NCBI GenBank assembly: GCA_012719315.1
Contig: JAAYAP010000036.1
Location: forward strand, 1 to 23,817
DNA length: 23,817 bases
Direction of reading: 5' to 3'
Origin: Methanobacteriota archaeon
GTDB taxonomy: Archaea; Thermoplasmatota; Thermoplasmata; Methanomassiliicoccales; Methanomethylophilaceae
Shown: piece after piece, positions 13,724-20,575 of the stretch
Layout of the letters: every line of letters starts with the position of its first letter
Position numbering within the stretch: position 1 is the stretch's first letter
The notes under the pieces: model-generated
Told to the model about the DNA's origin: nothing
Seen by the model: the letters and a program-made list of their open reading frames with translations, nothing else
Database searches by the model: none
Made by a program: the position numbers and the translations under genes

Positions 13724-15022
13724 ATGTTTTGGAACACGCGGATGGAATGCATGCCCAGGGCCGAGCTGGAACGGATGCAGTACATGCAGCTGAAGAAGCT
13801 GGTCAACAACCTGTACAGTTTCAACGGATTCTACCATGACCGGATGCGGGACGCAGGCGTCCATCCGGACGACATCAACTGCCTCGGCGACATCGTGAAG
13901 CTGCCCTTCATGTACAAGCAGGACCTGCGCGACCACTACCCCACCGGGCTGTTCACCGTGCCCGGCAACGAGGTCGTGAGGTACCACGTCTCGTCCGGCA
14001 CCAGCGGCAAGCCCACCCTGGTCGGCTACACCAGGGGCGACATCGACTACTGGACCGAGACCCTGGCGCGGTCGTTCACCTCGATCGGCATCGGCATCGA
14101 CGACATCATGCAGGTCTCGTACGGGTACGGTCTCTTCACCGGCGGCCTCGGCGCCCATTACGGAGCGGAGAAGGTCGGCGCCACCGTGGTGCCCGTGGGC
14201 ACCGGCAGCACCGAACGGCAGATCGAGCTGATGCAGGACCTCGACGTCACCGTCCTCGCCTGCACCCCGTCCTATTTCGTGCACATGATCGAGGTGGCGA
14301 AGCGCATGGGCATCGACATCCGCAACGACACCGTGCTCCGCAAGGCGGTCCTGGGAGCGGAACCCTGGTCCGAGGGCATGAGGAAGCACATCGAGGACTC
14401 GACCGGGGTCAGGGCGTACGACATCTACGGCACCTCGGAGATGGCCGGGCCGATGTTCACCGAATGCGAGACGAGGGACGGGATCCACATCCCGGCCGAC
14501 ATGATGTACGCCGAGATCATCGACACGGAGACCGGCGAGCCCTGCGCCGACGGCGAGCGCGGCGAGCTGGTGGTGACCATGCTCCGCAAGGAGGCGATGC
14601 CGTTGATTAGATTCCGCGTCAAGGACATCTGCAGCATCACGCACGAGCCCTGCGCCTGCGGCCGGACGTCCCCGCGCATCTCCAGGATCTTCGGCAGGGC
14701 CGACGACATGCTGATCATCCGCGGCATCAACGTCTTCCCGTCGCAGATCGAGTACACGCTCATGCACATACCCCAGGTCGGCGATCAGTACCGGATCCTG
14801 CTCGACCGGGTGGATTCGCTGGACCATGCGGTGATCCAGGTCGAGATCAGGCCCGAGGCGTTCAGCGACAGGATCGAGGATATGACCAGGTTGAGGTCGC
14901 ACATCGAGTCCGAACTTAAAAAATACCTGAACATCGCTGTTACGGTGGAGCTCAAGGCCCCCGGCGAACTGCCGAGGTTCGAGGGCAAAGCCAAAAGGGT
15001 GATCGACAGGAGGGTGTTATGA
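13724..15022 (+). CDS. paaK: Phenylacetate-CoA ligase family protein 1
   Basis: A 432-aa adenylate-forming enzyme activating an aryl or acyl acid with ATP and CoA. Seen: the AMP-binding loop VSSGTSGKPTLVGYT (about 86-100), YGYGLFTGGLGAHYGAE, the A5-like YGTSEMAGPM (about 235-244), and the PaaK-type C-terminal hinge RIFGRADDMLIIRGINVFPSQIE followed by EGKAKRVIDRR. The length is standard for PaaK. In anaerobic archaea such ligases commonly accompany indolepyruvate ferredoxin oxidoreductase and act on aryl acetates or acetate-like acids, but no oxidoreductase is in this window, so the substrate is open. The ATG overlaps an AT-rich promoter-fed leader (GGGGGATTCGATATG). It overlaps the ACT gene by ATGATG. 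Confidence 0.92.
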   Translation: MFWNTRMECMPRAELERMQYMQLKKLVNNLYSFNGFYHDRMRDAGVHPDDINCLGDIVKLPFMYKQDLRDHYPTGLFTVPGNEVVRYHVSSGTSGKPTLVGYTRGDIDYWTETLARSFTSIGIGIDDIMQVSYGYGLFTGGLGAHYGAEKVGATVVPVGTGSTERQIELMQDLDVTVLACTPSYFVHMIEVAKRMGIDIRNDTVLRKAVLGAEPWSEGMRKHIEDSTGVRAYDIYGTSEMAGPMFTECETRDGIHIPADMMYAEIIDTETGEPCADGERGELVVTMLRKEAMPLIRFRVKDICSITHEPCACGRTSPRISRIFGRADDMLIIRGINVFPSQIEYTLMHIPQVGDQYRILLDRVDSLDHAVIQVEIRPEAFSDRIEDMTRLRSHIESELKKYLNIAVTVELKAPGELPRFEGKAKRVIDRRVL

Positions 15023-15450
15023 TGGCGGACGACGAGATTCTGACGCAGCTTTCGATATTTGTCAACAACGAGCCCGGCCGCCTGGCGGCGGTCGCCGGCA
15101 TACTCAAGGAGTGCGGCGTCAACATGAAGGCCTGCAACCTCGCCGAATCGAACGAGTTCGGCATCCTCAGGGCGATCGTCGACGATCCGGACGATGCCTA
15201 CGAGAGGATCAAATCGAAAGGCCTCATCGTCAGGAAGACGGACATCGTCGGCATCTCGATCGACAACGTGCCCGGATCGCTGTTCGAAGCGGCCGACGTC
15301 CTGGGCAAGGCCGGGATCAACATCGACTACGGCTACGCGTACGCGTCGAAGGACCGAGAGGGGCTGTTCATCAGGGTCGACGACCCCATGAAGGCGGCCG
15401 AGGTGCTGAAGTCGGCCGGCATCGATATAATCAGAAGGTCGGAGATCTGA
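15019..15450 (+). CDS. Tandem ACT-domain amino-acid-binding protein
   Basis: A 143-aa protein made almost only of two ACT domains: about 6-73 (LSIFVNNEPGRLAAVAGILKECGVNMKAC) and 74-143 (VGISIDNVPGSLFEAADVLGKAGINIDYGYAY). ACT pairs sense amino acids allosterically. Stand-alone tandem ACT proteins are frequent next to PaaK genes in archaea and anaerobic bacteria and probably sense an aromatic or branched-chain amino acid. The start overlaps the PaaK stop (ATG 15019; ATG 15022 is equally possible) and lies behind AGGAGGGTG. It is followed after one base by the aSelBL gene. Confidence 0.9.
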   Translation: MMADDEILTQLSIFVNNEPGRLAAVAGILKECGVNMKACNLAESNEFGILRAIVDDPDDAYERIKSKGLIVRKTDIVGISIDNVPGSLFEAADVLGKAGINIDYGYAYASKDREGLFIRVDDPMKAAEVLKSAGIDIIRRSEI

Positions 15451-15451
15451 G

Positions 15452-16414
15452 ATGGGCAACCTCAACGTCGCGGTGCTCGGCACCAAGGGCTTCGCCGGCG
15501 AGATCGGCAAGAAAGGCACGGTCACCGACATGACCTTCTTCGAATTGAAACGGGGCGGCGACTCGGTGACGCTGCTCGAACCGACCAAGCACCCCGAGAA
15601 GCTGTCGTCGCTGTTCTACGCCGCGGGGATGTCGGAATTCGCCATCCTCGTCGTGGAGAGCATCGACGCGCAGCTGGGGGAATCCATCGTCATGGCCGAC
15701 CTCTTCGGCATCGACAGAGGATGGATCATCCTCAGGAACTACATACAGCCCGAGCAGCTGAAGCCGCTGTTGGCGGACACCTGCCTGGAAGGCTACGAGG
15801 TGGTCGAGGAGGACCACACGGCGATCCGCGAACGGCTGATCGCGCTGGCCGCCGCCGAGGACCGGGCCGCCGGCGAAGGGACCTGCGGCAGCTGCCCCGT
15901 GGACAGCCACTTCAACGTCAAAGGCGTCGGGACGGTGGTCCTGGGAGCGGTGACCGACGGGTATCTCCGGAAGCACGACAAGATGACCGTCTTCCCTTCG
16001 GGGAAGGAGGTCGTCCTCAAATCGATACAGAAGCACGACCTCGATGCCGACACCTGCGTCAAAGGCGACCACGTCGGCCTGGCGCTCAGGGGCATCGACT
16101 CCGACGACCTCGACCGGGGGCACGTGCTCACCACCGACCCTTCGATGAAGATGACCCGGAGCTTCACCGGCAAGGTGAAGCTCGTCAAGTACTGGCCGAC
16201 GCCGTTGAAGGAGGGCATGGTCGTGCACATGGGCCACTGGATGCAGATGGTGCCCTGCAGGATCGTCAGGGTCGGGGACGGCGGCGACTTCCGTGCGGCC
16301 GAGGTCGACTTCGCGATCGAGACGGACATCATCCACAGACCCGGCGGGCTCGGGGTCATCATGTACCTCGAGGGAGGCAAACTGAGGATCGCGGGTTCGG
16401 TGCGGCTGCCGTGA
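15452..16414 (+). CDS. aSelBL-type EF-Tu/SelB-like protein with degenerate GTPase domain
   Basis: A 320-aa protein related to EF-Tu/SelB. The N-terminal third has the G-domain layout but no working P-loop (VLGTKGFAGEIGKKG instead of GHVDHGKT) and no NKxD motif. Residues about 145-225 (HFNVKGVGTVVLGAVTDGYLRKHDKMTVFPSG) are a clear EF-Tu domain II, and 225-320 (FTGKVKLVKYWPTPLKEGMVVHMGHW, GGLGVIMYLEGGKLRIAGSVRLP) a domain III. The C-terminal mRNA-binding domain of true SelB is absent. This matches the archaeal 'SelB-like' family, once proposed as a pyrrolysyl-tRNA factor but found more widely; its function is unsettled. It is coupled to the ACT gene by TGAGATG, so it is co-expressed with PaaK and ACT. 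Confidence 0.82.
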   Translation: MGNLNVAVLGTKGFAGEIGKKGTVTDMTFFELKRGGDSVTLLEPTKHPEKLSSLFYAAGMSEFAILVVESIDAQLGESIVMADLFGIDRGWIILRNYIQPEQLKPLLADTCLEGYEVVEEDHTAIRERLIALAAAEDRAAGEGTCGSCPVDSHFNVKGVGTVVLGAVTDGYLRKHDKMTVFPSGKEVVLKSIQKHDLDADTCVKGDHVGLALRGIDSDDLDRGHVLTTDPSMKMTRSFTGKVKLVKYWPTPLKEGMVVHMGHWMQMVPCRIVRVGDGGDFRAAEVDFAIETDIIHRPGGLGVIMYLEGGKLRIAGSVRLP

Positions 16415-16432
16415 GCCGCCGCGCCGTCCATC

Positions 16433-16443
16433 AATTATATATG
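16433..16443 (+). promoter_or_regulatory. TATA box of the second PaaK gene
   Basis: AATTATATATG predicts transcription from about 16462, giving a leader of roughly 40 nt. The leader holds a direct repeat GACACG-n4-GACACG (16471-16486) and GGTGAG (16492-16497) just before the ATG. Confidence 0.65.
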
Positions 16444-16501
16444 CGAGCGGGAGTTAGACGCTTCAGGCGTGACACGTGTTGACACGACTTCGGTGAGAGA
16501 G

Positions 16502-17803
16502 ATGGGATACAGGAACGAGGAGATCGAGACCATGCCCCGCGAGGAGCTGCAGCGGATGCAGCTCTCGCTGCTGCAGCGGCAGGTCCGCACCATGTACGAC
16601 GCCTCCGCGGTGTTCCGCGGGAGGATGGATGAGGCCGGCCTCACCCCGGACGACATAACCGGATTCGAGGAATTCAGGAAGGTGCCCTTCATGAGCAAGG
16701 CCGATCTCAGGGATTTCTACCCCGACCACCTGTTCGTGAAGCCGTACGAGGAGCTCGTGCGCGTGCACGTCTCGTCCGGCACCACCGGCCTGGCCACCGT
16801 CGTCGGGTACACGAAGAAGGATCTGGAGGACTGGTCCGAATGCCTGGCCAGGGGCATGGTCTCGTTCGGCATGTCCGACAAGGACATGCTGCAGAACTTC
16901 CACGGGTACGGATTGTTCACCGGCGGCCTCGGCGTGCATTACGGCGCCGAGCGCATCGGCGCCACCGTGCTCCCCATCGGCACCGGCAACACCGACCGCC
17001 AGATCAGGATGATGCTCGACCTGCCGGTCACCGCCGTGGCCGGCACGCCTTCATACATGTTCCACATCGCCGATGTCTGCGAGAGCCGCGGCATCGACAT
17101 GCGCCGCGACACCAAGGTCCGGCTGGCCATCGCCGGCGGGGAGCCCTGGTCCGACAGCATGCGGCGCAAGCTGCAGGACCGCACCGGGATGCGCGTGCAC
17201 AACTGCTACGGGGCGAGCGAGCTCTACGGCCCCTGCTTCCTGGAATGCCGGGAGCAATGCGGAGCGCATGTCTGGGCCGACTACTGCTACATGGAGATAC
17301 TCGACCGCGACGGCAACCCCTGCGCCGACGGCGAGGAGGGGGAGATGGTGGTGACCATGCTCCAGAAGGAGGCCTTCCCGCTCATCAGATACAGGATCGG
17401 CGACGTGACCTCGCTCACCTGGGAGAGATGCGCCTGCGGCAGGACCCATCCGCGCATGGGCAGGATCACCGGCAGGGCCGACGACATGCTGATCGTCAGG
17501 GGCGTCAACGTGTTCCCCTCGCAGATCGAATCGGTGATCGGCGAGTTCGCGTTCCTCAGCCCGTTCTACCACATCACCCTGACCAACGAGGACTACATGG
17601 ACGAGATGGTCGTCTCCATCGAGGTCGAGGAACGTCATCTCACCGACGACATGATCAGGATGGCGGAGATGAAGAGGCAGGTCGAGGACCGCCTCAAGAG
17701 CGTGCTCAACATCAAGACCGCGGTCAAGCTGGAGCTCCCCGGAGCCCTGGCACGCTACGAGGGCAAGGCGCAGCACGTCACCGACAACAGAAGCTACGAG
17801 TGA
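16502..17803 (+). CDS. paaK: Phenylacetate-CoA ligase family protein 2
   Basis: A 433-aa adenylate-forming ligase, clearly paralogous to the protein at 13724 along its full length: VSSGTTGLATVVGYT, YGLFTGGLGVHYGAERIGATVLPIGTG, CYGASELYGPCFLE, RITGRADDMLIVRGVNVFPSQIE, YEGKAQHV. The ATG at 16502 is chosen over GTG 16469 because GGTGAG lies just upstream and MGYRNEEIETMPREELQRMQ then aligns with the start of paralogue 1. Differences around the substrate pocket region (for example YGASELYGP against YGTSEMAGP) suggest another acid substrate. It has its own TATA box, so it can be regulated apart from the PaaK-ACT-aSelBL operon. It ends 6 bp from the convergent flavoprotein gene. Confidence 0.92.
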   Translation: MGYRNEEIETMPREELQRMQLSLLQRQVRTMYDASAVFRGRMDEAGLTPDDITGFEEFRKVPFMSKADLRDFYPDHLFVKPYEELVRVHVSSGTTGLATVVGYTKKDLEDWSECLARGMVSFGMSDKDMLQNFHGYGLFTGGLGVHYGAERIGATVLPIGTGNTDRQIRMMLDLPVTAVAGTPSYMFHIADVCESRGIDMRRDTKVRLAIAGGEPWSDSMRRKLQDRTGMRVHNCYGASELYGPCFLECREQCGAHVWADYCYMEILDRDGNPCADGEEGEMVVTMLQKEAFPLIRYRIGDVTSLTWERCACGRTHPRMGRITGRADDMLIVRGVNVFPSQIESVIGEFAFLSPFYHITLTNEDYMDEMVVSIEVEERHLTDDMIRMAEMKRQVEDRLKSVLNIKTAVKLELPGALARYEGKAQHVTDNRSYE

Positions 17804-17809
17804 GCCCGT

Positions 17810-18373
17810 TCATCCGCTCCGGACGGCGGCGCACAGGCGGTCGACGAAACTGCCGATCCGCTCGTCGTGGGTGCCGTCGAGGATCTGCCCGCGCTCGGCA
17901 TACGGTATGCGCACCATGCCCAGGAAGTCCATGCCGAAGTACTCGCAGAAATCGATGATCCCCATGACGGCGCTGTCGGCGCATTCGGATCCGTCGCCCA
18001 TGGTGACCGCCAACGCCAATCCCTTGCCCTTCATCAGATCGCGTCCCTCCGCTTTCAGAGCATGGAGGCGGTTGAGGAAGGAGAGGGCGCAGGGAGTGAG
18101 CTGCCACATGTACACGGGGCTGGCGATCAGCACCGTGTCGGCTTCCAGGAAGGTCCGGTACAGGTCCTGCATATCGTCTTCCATCGTACAGAATCCGGGC
18201 ACCTCCCCTCTCTGGCAGGCTCCGCAGTTGGAGCATCCCCTGAGGTCCTTGTCGTACAGCGTGACCGTCCTGCCACCCACGCCTCCCGCCTTCAGCCCTT
18301 CGACGATCCTCTCGACGAGCGCCGATGTGTTGCCGCGGGGACGGGGGGAACCGTTGAAAACAGTGACTTCCAT
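17810..18373 (-). CDS. Iron-sulfur flavoprotein / NADPH-dependent FMN reductase family protein 2
   Basis: A 187-aa flavodoxin-fold protein with FMN loop FNGSPRPRGNT, the segment VLIASPVYMWQLTPCALSFLNR, and the compact cluster CSNCGACQRGEVPGFC near residues 47-62, an Isf-type 4Fe-4S or Cys motif with a longer last gap than its paralogue at 10711. It probably carries electrons between ferredoxin or NAD(P)H and an unknown acceptor. The ATG at 18373 lies 21 nt after the end of a TTTTTTATAAT box, implying a leaderless mRNA. Confidence 0.87.
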   Translation of the reverse strand: MEVTVFNGSPRPRGNTSALVERIVEGLKAGGVGGRTVTLYDKDLRGCSNCGACQRGEVPGFCTMEDDMQDLYRTFLEADTVLIASPVYMWQLTPCALSFLNRLHALKAEGRDLMKGKGLALAVTMGDGSECADSAVMGIIDFCEYFGMDFLGMVRIPYAERGQILDGTHDERIGSFVDRLCAAVRSG

Positions 18374-18393
18374 GAGCGGATAAGCTCCGGAAG

Positions 18394-18404
18394 ATTATAA
18401 AAAA
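18394..18404 (-). promoter_or_regulatory. TATA box of flavoprotein 2
   Basis: Minus-strand TTTTTTATAAT ends 21 nt before the ATG at 18373. It also supplies T residues downstream of the terminator hairpin of the preceding AdoMetDC-family gene. Confidence 0.65.
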
Positions 18405-18417
18405 GTGCGGATGTGTC

Positions 18418-18440
18418 GGCCCCCGGACGAGCCGGGGGCC
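18418..18440 (-). terminator. Terminator hairpin after the AdoMetDC-family gene
   Basis: GGCCCCCGG and CCGGGGGCC form a perfect 9-bp stem with a 5-nt loop, 14 nt after the TGA. On the minus strand CTTTTTT follows about 13 nt later. Confidence 0.65.
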
Positions 18441-18454
18441 CTGTGCATCCTCCT

Positions 18455-18880
18455 TCAGATATCCCTGAAGCAGATCGCGTACTGCATCTTCTTGGCGCCG
18501 AAGTACTCCTGCACGAACCTGGCGGTCTTCTCCGGAGGGAACTGCTTGCAGGAGAAGACGTCGACGAACGCCCTGTCCGTGTCCTCGGCGAAGTGGCCGG
18601 AGATCTGCGAGGTCTCGATGAGCTGCACCAGGGAATAGCCCTGGACCTTGGGCTCGGCACCGAAGAAGACGACGATGGGCTCACCGTACCGCTTCATATC
18701 GATGTACTTGGCCAGATCGATGGCGAATTGGGTGATGTGCTCCTTCGAGGAGATCTTATCGTGGTCGCATTCGCCCAGGTCTATGCTGACGGCCAGGCCC
18801 CACAGCTTCTCCTCGTTGTACTTCTTCATCGCTTCCTCATCCGAGATGAGGGCACCTGCAAAGGGACTCATTATGTGCAT
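18455..18880 (-). CDS. S-adenosylmethionine decarboxylase-family (pyruvoyl) protein
   Basis: A 141-aa protein resembling prokaryotic AdoMetDC, which makes decarboxylated SAM for polyamine synthesis and self-cleaves at a Ser to form a pyruvoyl group. Seen: LAVSIDLGECDHDKI (about 29-43), matching the first strand and ECD of the family; then IETSQISGHF and AFVDVFSC. The candidate cleavage Ser S91, His H96 and Cys C111 keep the exact +5 and +20 spacing of Thermotoga AdoMetDC (S63, H68, C83). The usual ESH-x-T/S-IHTWPE context is altered (TSQISGHFAED). Activity is therefore plausible but unproven. The ATG at 18880 is preferred to GTG 18889 because GAGGTGGA precedes it. No speE gene is adjacent. 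Confidence 0.72.
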   Translation of the reverse strand: MHIMSPFAGALISDEEAMKKYNEEKLWGLAVSIDLGECDHDKISSKEHITQFAIDLAKYIDMKRYGEPIVVFFGAEPKVQGYSLVQLIETSQISGHFAEDTDRAFVDVFSCKQFPPEKTARFVQEYFGAKKMQYAICFRDI

Positions 18881-18892
18881 TGATTCCACCTC

Positions 18893-18908
18893 ACAAGAAA
18901 CATCTTGT
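18893..18908. promoter_or_regulatory. Inverted repeat at the AdoMetDC-family transcription start
   Basis: ACAAGA and TCTTGT are perfect inverted repeats around AACA. They lie 19-34 nt downstream of an AAATAAAAT box (18919-18927, minus strand) and just before the GAGGTGGA ribosome site. This position suits a repressor site or an mRNA hairpin controlling this gene. Confidence 0.5.
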
Positions 18909-18918
18909 TGACGCGGTG

Positions 18919-18927
18919 ATTTTATTT
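18919..18927 (-). promoter_or_regulatory. TATA-like box of the AdoMetDC-family gene
   Basis: Minus-strand AAATAAAAT predicts a start of transcription near 18898, within the inverted repeat. A second, better TATA (GTTATATAC, 18979-18987) farther upstream is an alternative. Confidence 0.45.
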
Positions 18928-18978
18928 CAGTATTTCAAACATTCCCCGTCACCGGAAGCCGTGTGTCCCGTGGGAGAT

Positions 18979-18987
18979 ACGTATATA
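18979..18987. promoter_or_regulatory. Strong orphan TATA box in the divergent intergenic region
   Basis: GTATATAAC is the best TATA match in the roughly 210-bp gap but lies about 105 nt before the DUF362 start and about 100 nt before the AdoMetDC-family start. Being nearly symmetric, it could direct an alternative transcript either way or a short RNA; no gene is evident directly downstream. Confidence 0.35.
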
Positions 18988-19053
18988 ACCGATGTGTCTC
19001 AAAAGGGATTTTTCGGGACCGTCGTGTCACCTCGCGATTCCCGCCCGCATCCC

Positions 19054-19081
19054 AATCCGGTTTAATACTGCCAACCGGATT
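19054..19081. promoter_or_regulatory. Operator-like 9-bp inverted repeat over the DUF362 TATA box
   Basis: AATCCGGTT (19054-19062) and AACCGGATT (19073-19081) are perfect inverted repeats with a 10-nt spacer. The spacer and left arm contain the TATA-like TTTAATAC (19061-19068), which is 31 nt before the ATG at 19092. A dimeric repressor bound here would block the core promoter. Confidence 0.65.
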
Positions 19082-19091
19082 AATGGGCGAT

Positions 19092-20204
19092 ATGAGCTCG
19101 AAAGTGTATTTCACCGACATGCGCACCGAGGAGGATGACAGCCTCCTCAAGAAACTCGACCGGCTGGTCCGGGCCGCGGGCATCACGGACCTGGACATGG
19201 ACAGGAAGTTCGTGGCCGTGAAGATGCATTTCGGCGAATACGGCAACCTCGCCTTCCTGAGAGCCAATTACGTCAGGGTCCTGTCGGACATCATCAGGGA
19301 GAAGGGGGGGATCCCCTTCCTCACCGACTGCAGCACGCTCTATGTGGGCATGCGGAAGAACGGCATCGAGCATCTCGACAACGCCGAGCTCAACGGCTTC
19401 AACTCGGTGACCGCCGGATGCCATGTGTTCATCGGCGACGGCCTCAGGGGCGACGATGAGGTCGAGATCCCCGTCGAGGGCGGCGTCTACGTTGAAACGG
19501 CCAAGATCGGGCGGACGATCGCGGATGCCGACATCGTCATCACCCTCAATCATTTCAAATGCCACGAGATCACCGGGTTCGGCGGCTGCCTCAAGAACCT
19601 CGGGATGGGGTGCGCGTCCCGGAGGGGGAAGATGGAGCTGCACGCCTCCGGCAAACCCGAGGTCGACCCCGATGTCTGCAGGGGATGCGGCAAGTGTGTC
19701 AAGGCGTGCGCGCACGAAGCGATTATCCTGGACGACGGGACCGCGGAGATCGTCCGCGAGCGCTGCACGGGTTGCGGGAGATGCATCTCCGCCTGTCCGT
19801 TCGACGCCGTCAGCATCGCCTTCGACGAGGAATCCGCGATCGTCAACTGCAAGATCGTCGAGTACGCCAAGGCGGTCCTCGCAGGCAGGCCGGGTTTCCA
19901 TATCACGGTGGTCGCCGACGTCACCCCCTACTGCGACTGCCATTCCGAGAACGACGTCCCGATCATCCCCAACCTGGGGATGTTCGCCTCGACCGACCCG
20001 GTGGCGATCGACAGGGCCTGCGTCGAGATGGCGCAGGAGCAGCCCGTCATCCCCGGCAGCAAGCTGCACGGCATCTGCGGGGACGTGAAACCTGCCGACA
20101 TCTTCTCGACGGTCAATCCCAGGACCCGTTGGGAGTCGCACTTCGAGCACAGCGCGAGGATCGGCATGGGTGACGGCCGCTTCGAGCTCGTCAGGGTGGG
20201 ATGA
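19092..20204 (+). CDS. DUF362 domain protein with two 4Fe-4S ferredoxin motifs
   Basis: A 370-aa protein. The N-terminal part (about 1-185: KFVAVKMHFGEYGN, GIPFLTDCSTLY, LNHFKCHEITGFGGCLKNLGMGCASRRGK) is DUF362. Two ferredoxin motifs follow, CRGCGKCVKAC near 197 and CTGCGRCISAC near 225, together able to hold two 4Fe-4S clusters. The C-terminus (DVTPYCDCH, IPNLGMFASTDPVAID) completes DUF362. The role is unknown; an electron-transfer or redox-enzyme partner is likely in the cytoplasm. ATG 19092 is chosen over ATG 19083 from TATA spacing; an open frame to 18963 has no promoter to support it. The promoter carries a palindromic operator. It overlaps the PQ-loop-like gene (ATGATG). Confidence 0.9.
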   Translation: MSSKVYFTDMRTEEDDSLLKKLDRLVRAAGITDLDMDRKFVAVKMHFGEYGNLAFLRANYVRVLSDIIREKGGIPFLTDCSTLYVGMRKNGIEHLDNAELNGFNSVTAGCHVFIGDGLRGDDEVEIPVEGGVYVETAKIGRTIADADIVITLNHFKCHEITGFGGCLKNLGMGCASRRGKMELHASGKPEVDPDVCRGCGKCVKACAHEAIILDDGTAEIVRERCTGCGRCISACPFDAVSIAFDEESAIVNCKIVEYAKAVLAGRPGFHITVVADVTPYCDCHSENDVPIIPNLGMFASTDPVAIDRACVEMAQEQPVIPGSKLHGICGDVKPADIFSTVNPRTRWESHFEHSARIGMGDGRFELVRVG

Positions 20205-20512
20205 TGGCCGCCGGGCTGCTGGAATCCGGGCTGCTGGAGGTCGTGATGCTCCTCTGCTTCGCGGCCGCCTGGCCCGTGTCGATCGTGAAGGCCCTGCGCT
20301 GCCGCACCGCCGAGGGCAAGAGCGTGGTCTTCACCCTGGTGGTGCTGGCCGGGTACCTCTTCGGCATCGCCAACAAGTCCTTCATCGGACATGTGGATTA
20401 TGTCATCCTCTTCTATCTCCTGAATGTCGTCCTCATCGCCGTCGATGTCGCCATATGGTTGAGGAATCGCGGATTGGACCGTGCACAATGGGGGAATCCG
20501 CAGGATCGCTGA
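20201..20512 (+). CDS. PQ-loop/SWEET-like small membrane protein
   Basis: A 103-aa membrane protein with three hydrophobic segments (about 8-28, 43-62 and 66-88). The pattern CFAAAWPVSIVKALRCRTAEGKS, then AGYLFGIANK, then LFYLLNVVLIAVDVAIWLRNR resembles small PQ-loop/MtN3-like proteins, whose transported substrate is unknown. The start overlaps the DUF362 stop (ATG 20201 or 20204), so the two are co-transcribed. The hydrophilic tail (RNRGLDRAQWGNPQDR) is probably cytoplasmic. Confidence 0.72.
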   Translation: MMAAGLLESGLLEVVMLLCFAAAWPVSIVKALRCRTAEGKSVVFTLVVLAGYLFGIANKSFIGHVDYVILFYLLNVVLIAVDVAIWLRNRGLDRAQWGNPQDR

Positions 20513-20542
20513 ACACAACGGGGAACGGGATTCCGACAAAGG

Positions 20543-20552
20543 ATAATATAAC
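20543..20552 (+). promoter_or_regulatory. TATA box of the Sel1-repeat gene
   Basis: ATAATATAAC lies 24-33 nt before the ATG at 20576. A GGGAGAAG ribosome-site-like sequence lies just before the ATG. Confidence 0.65.
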
Positions 20553-20575
20553 ACGCATATTATTGGGAGAAGAGC

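Noticed and set aside
16461..16470. ACGC/GCGT hairpin in the leader of the second PaaK gene
   Set aside because: Only a 4-bp stem; too weak to call a regulatory structure.
18990..19138. Short plus-strand frame of about 50 codons before the DUF362 gene
   Set aside because: No ribosome site, it crosses the promoter and operator palindrome, and its composition is unlike the neighbouring proteins. It also overlaps the DUF362 start.
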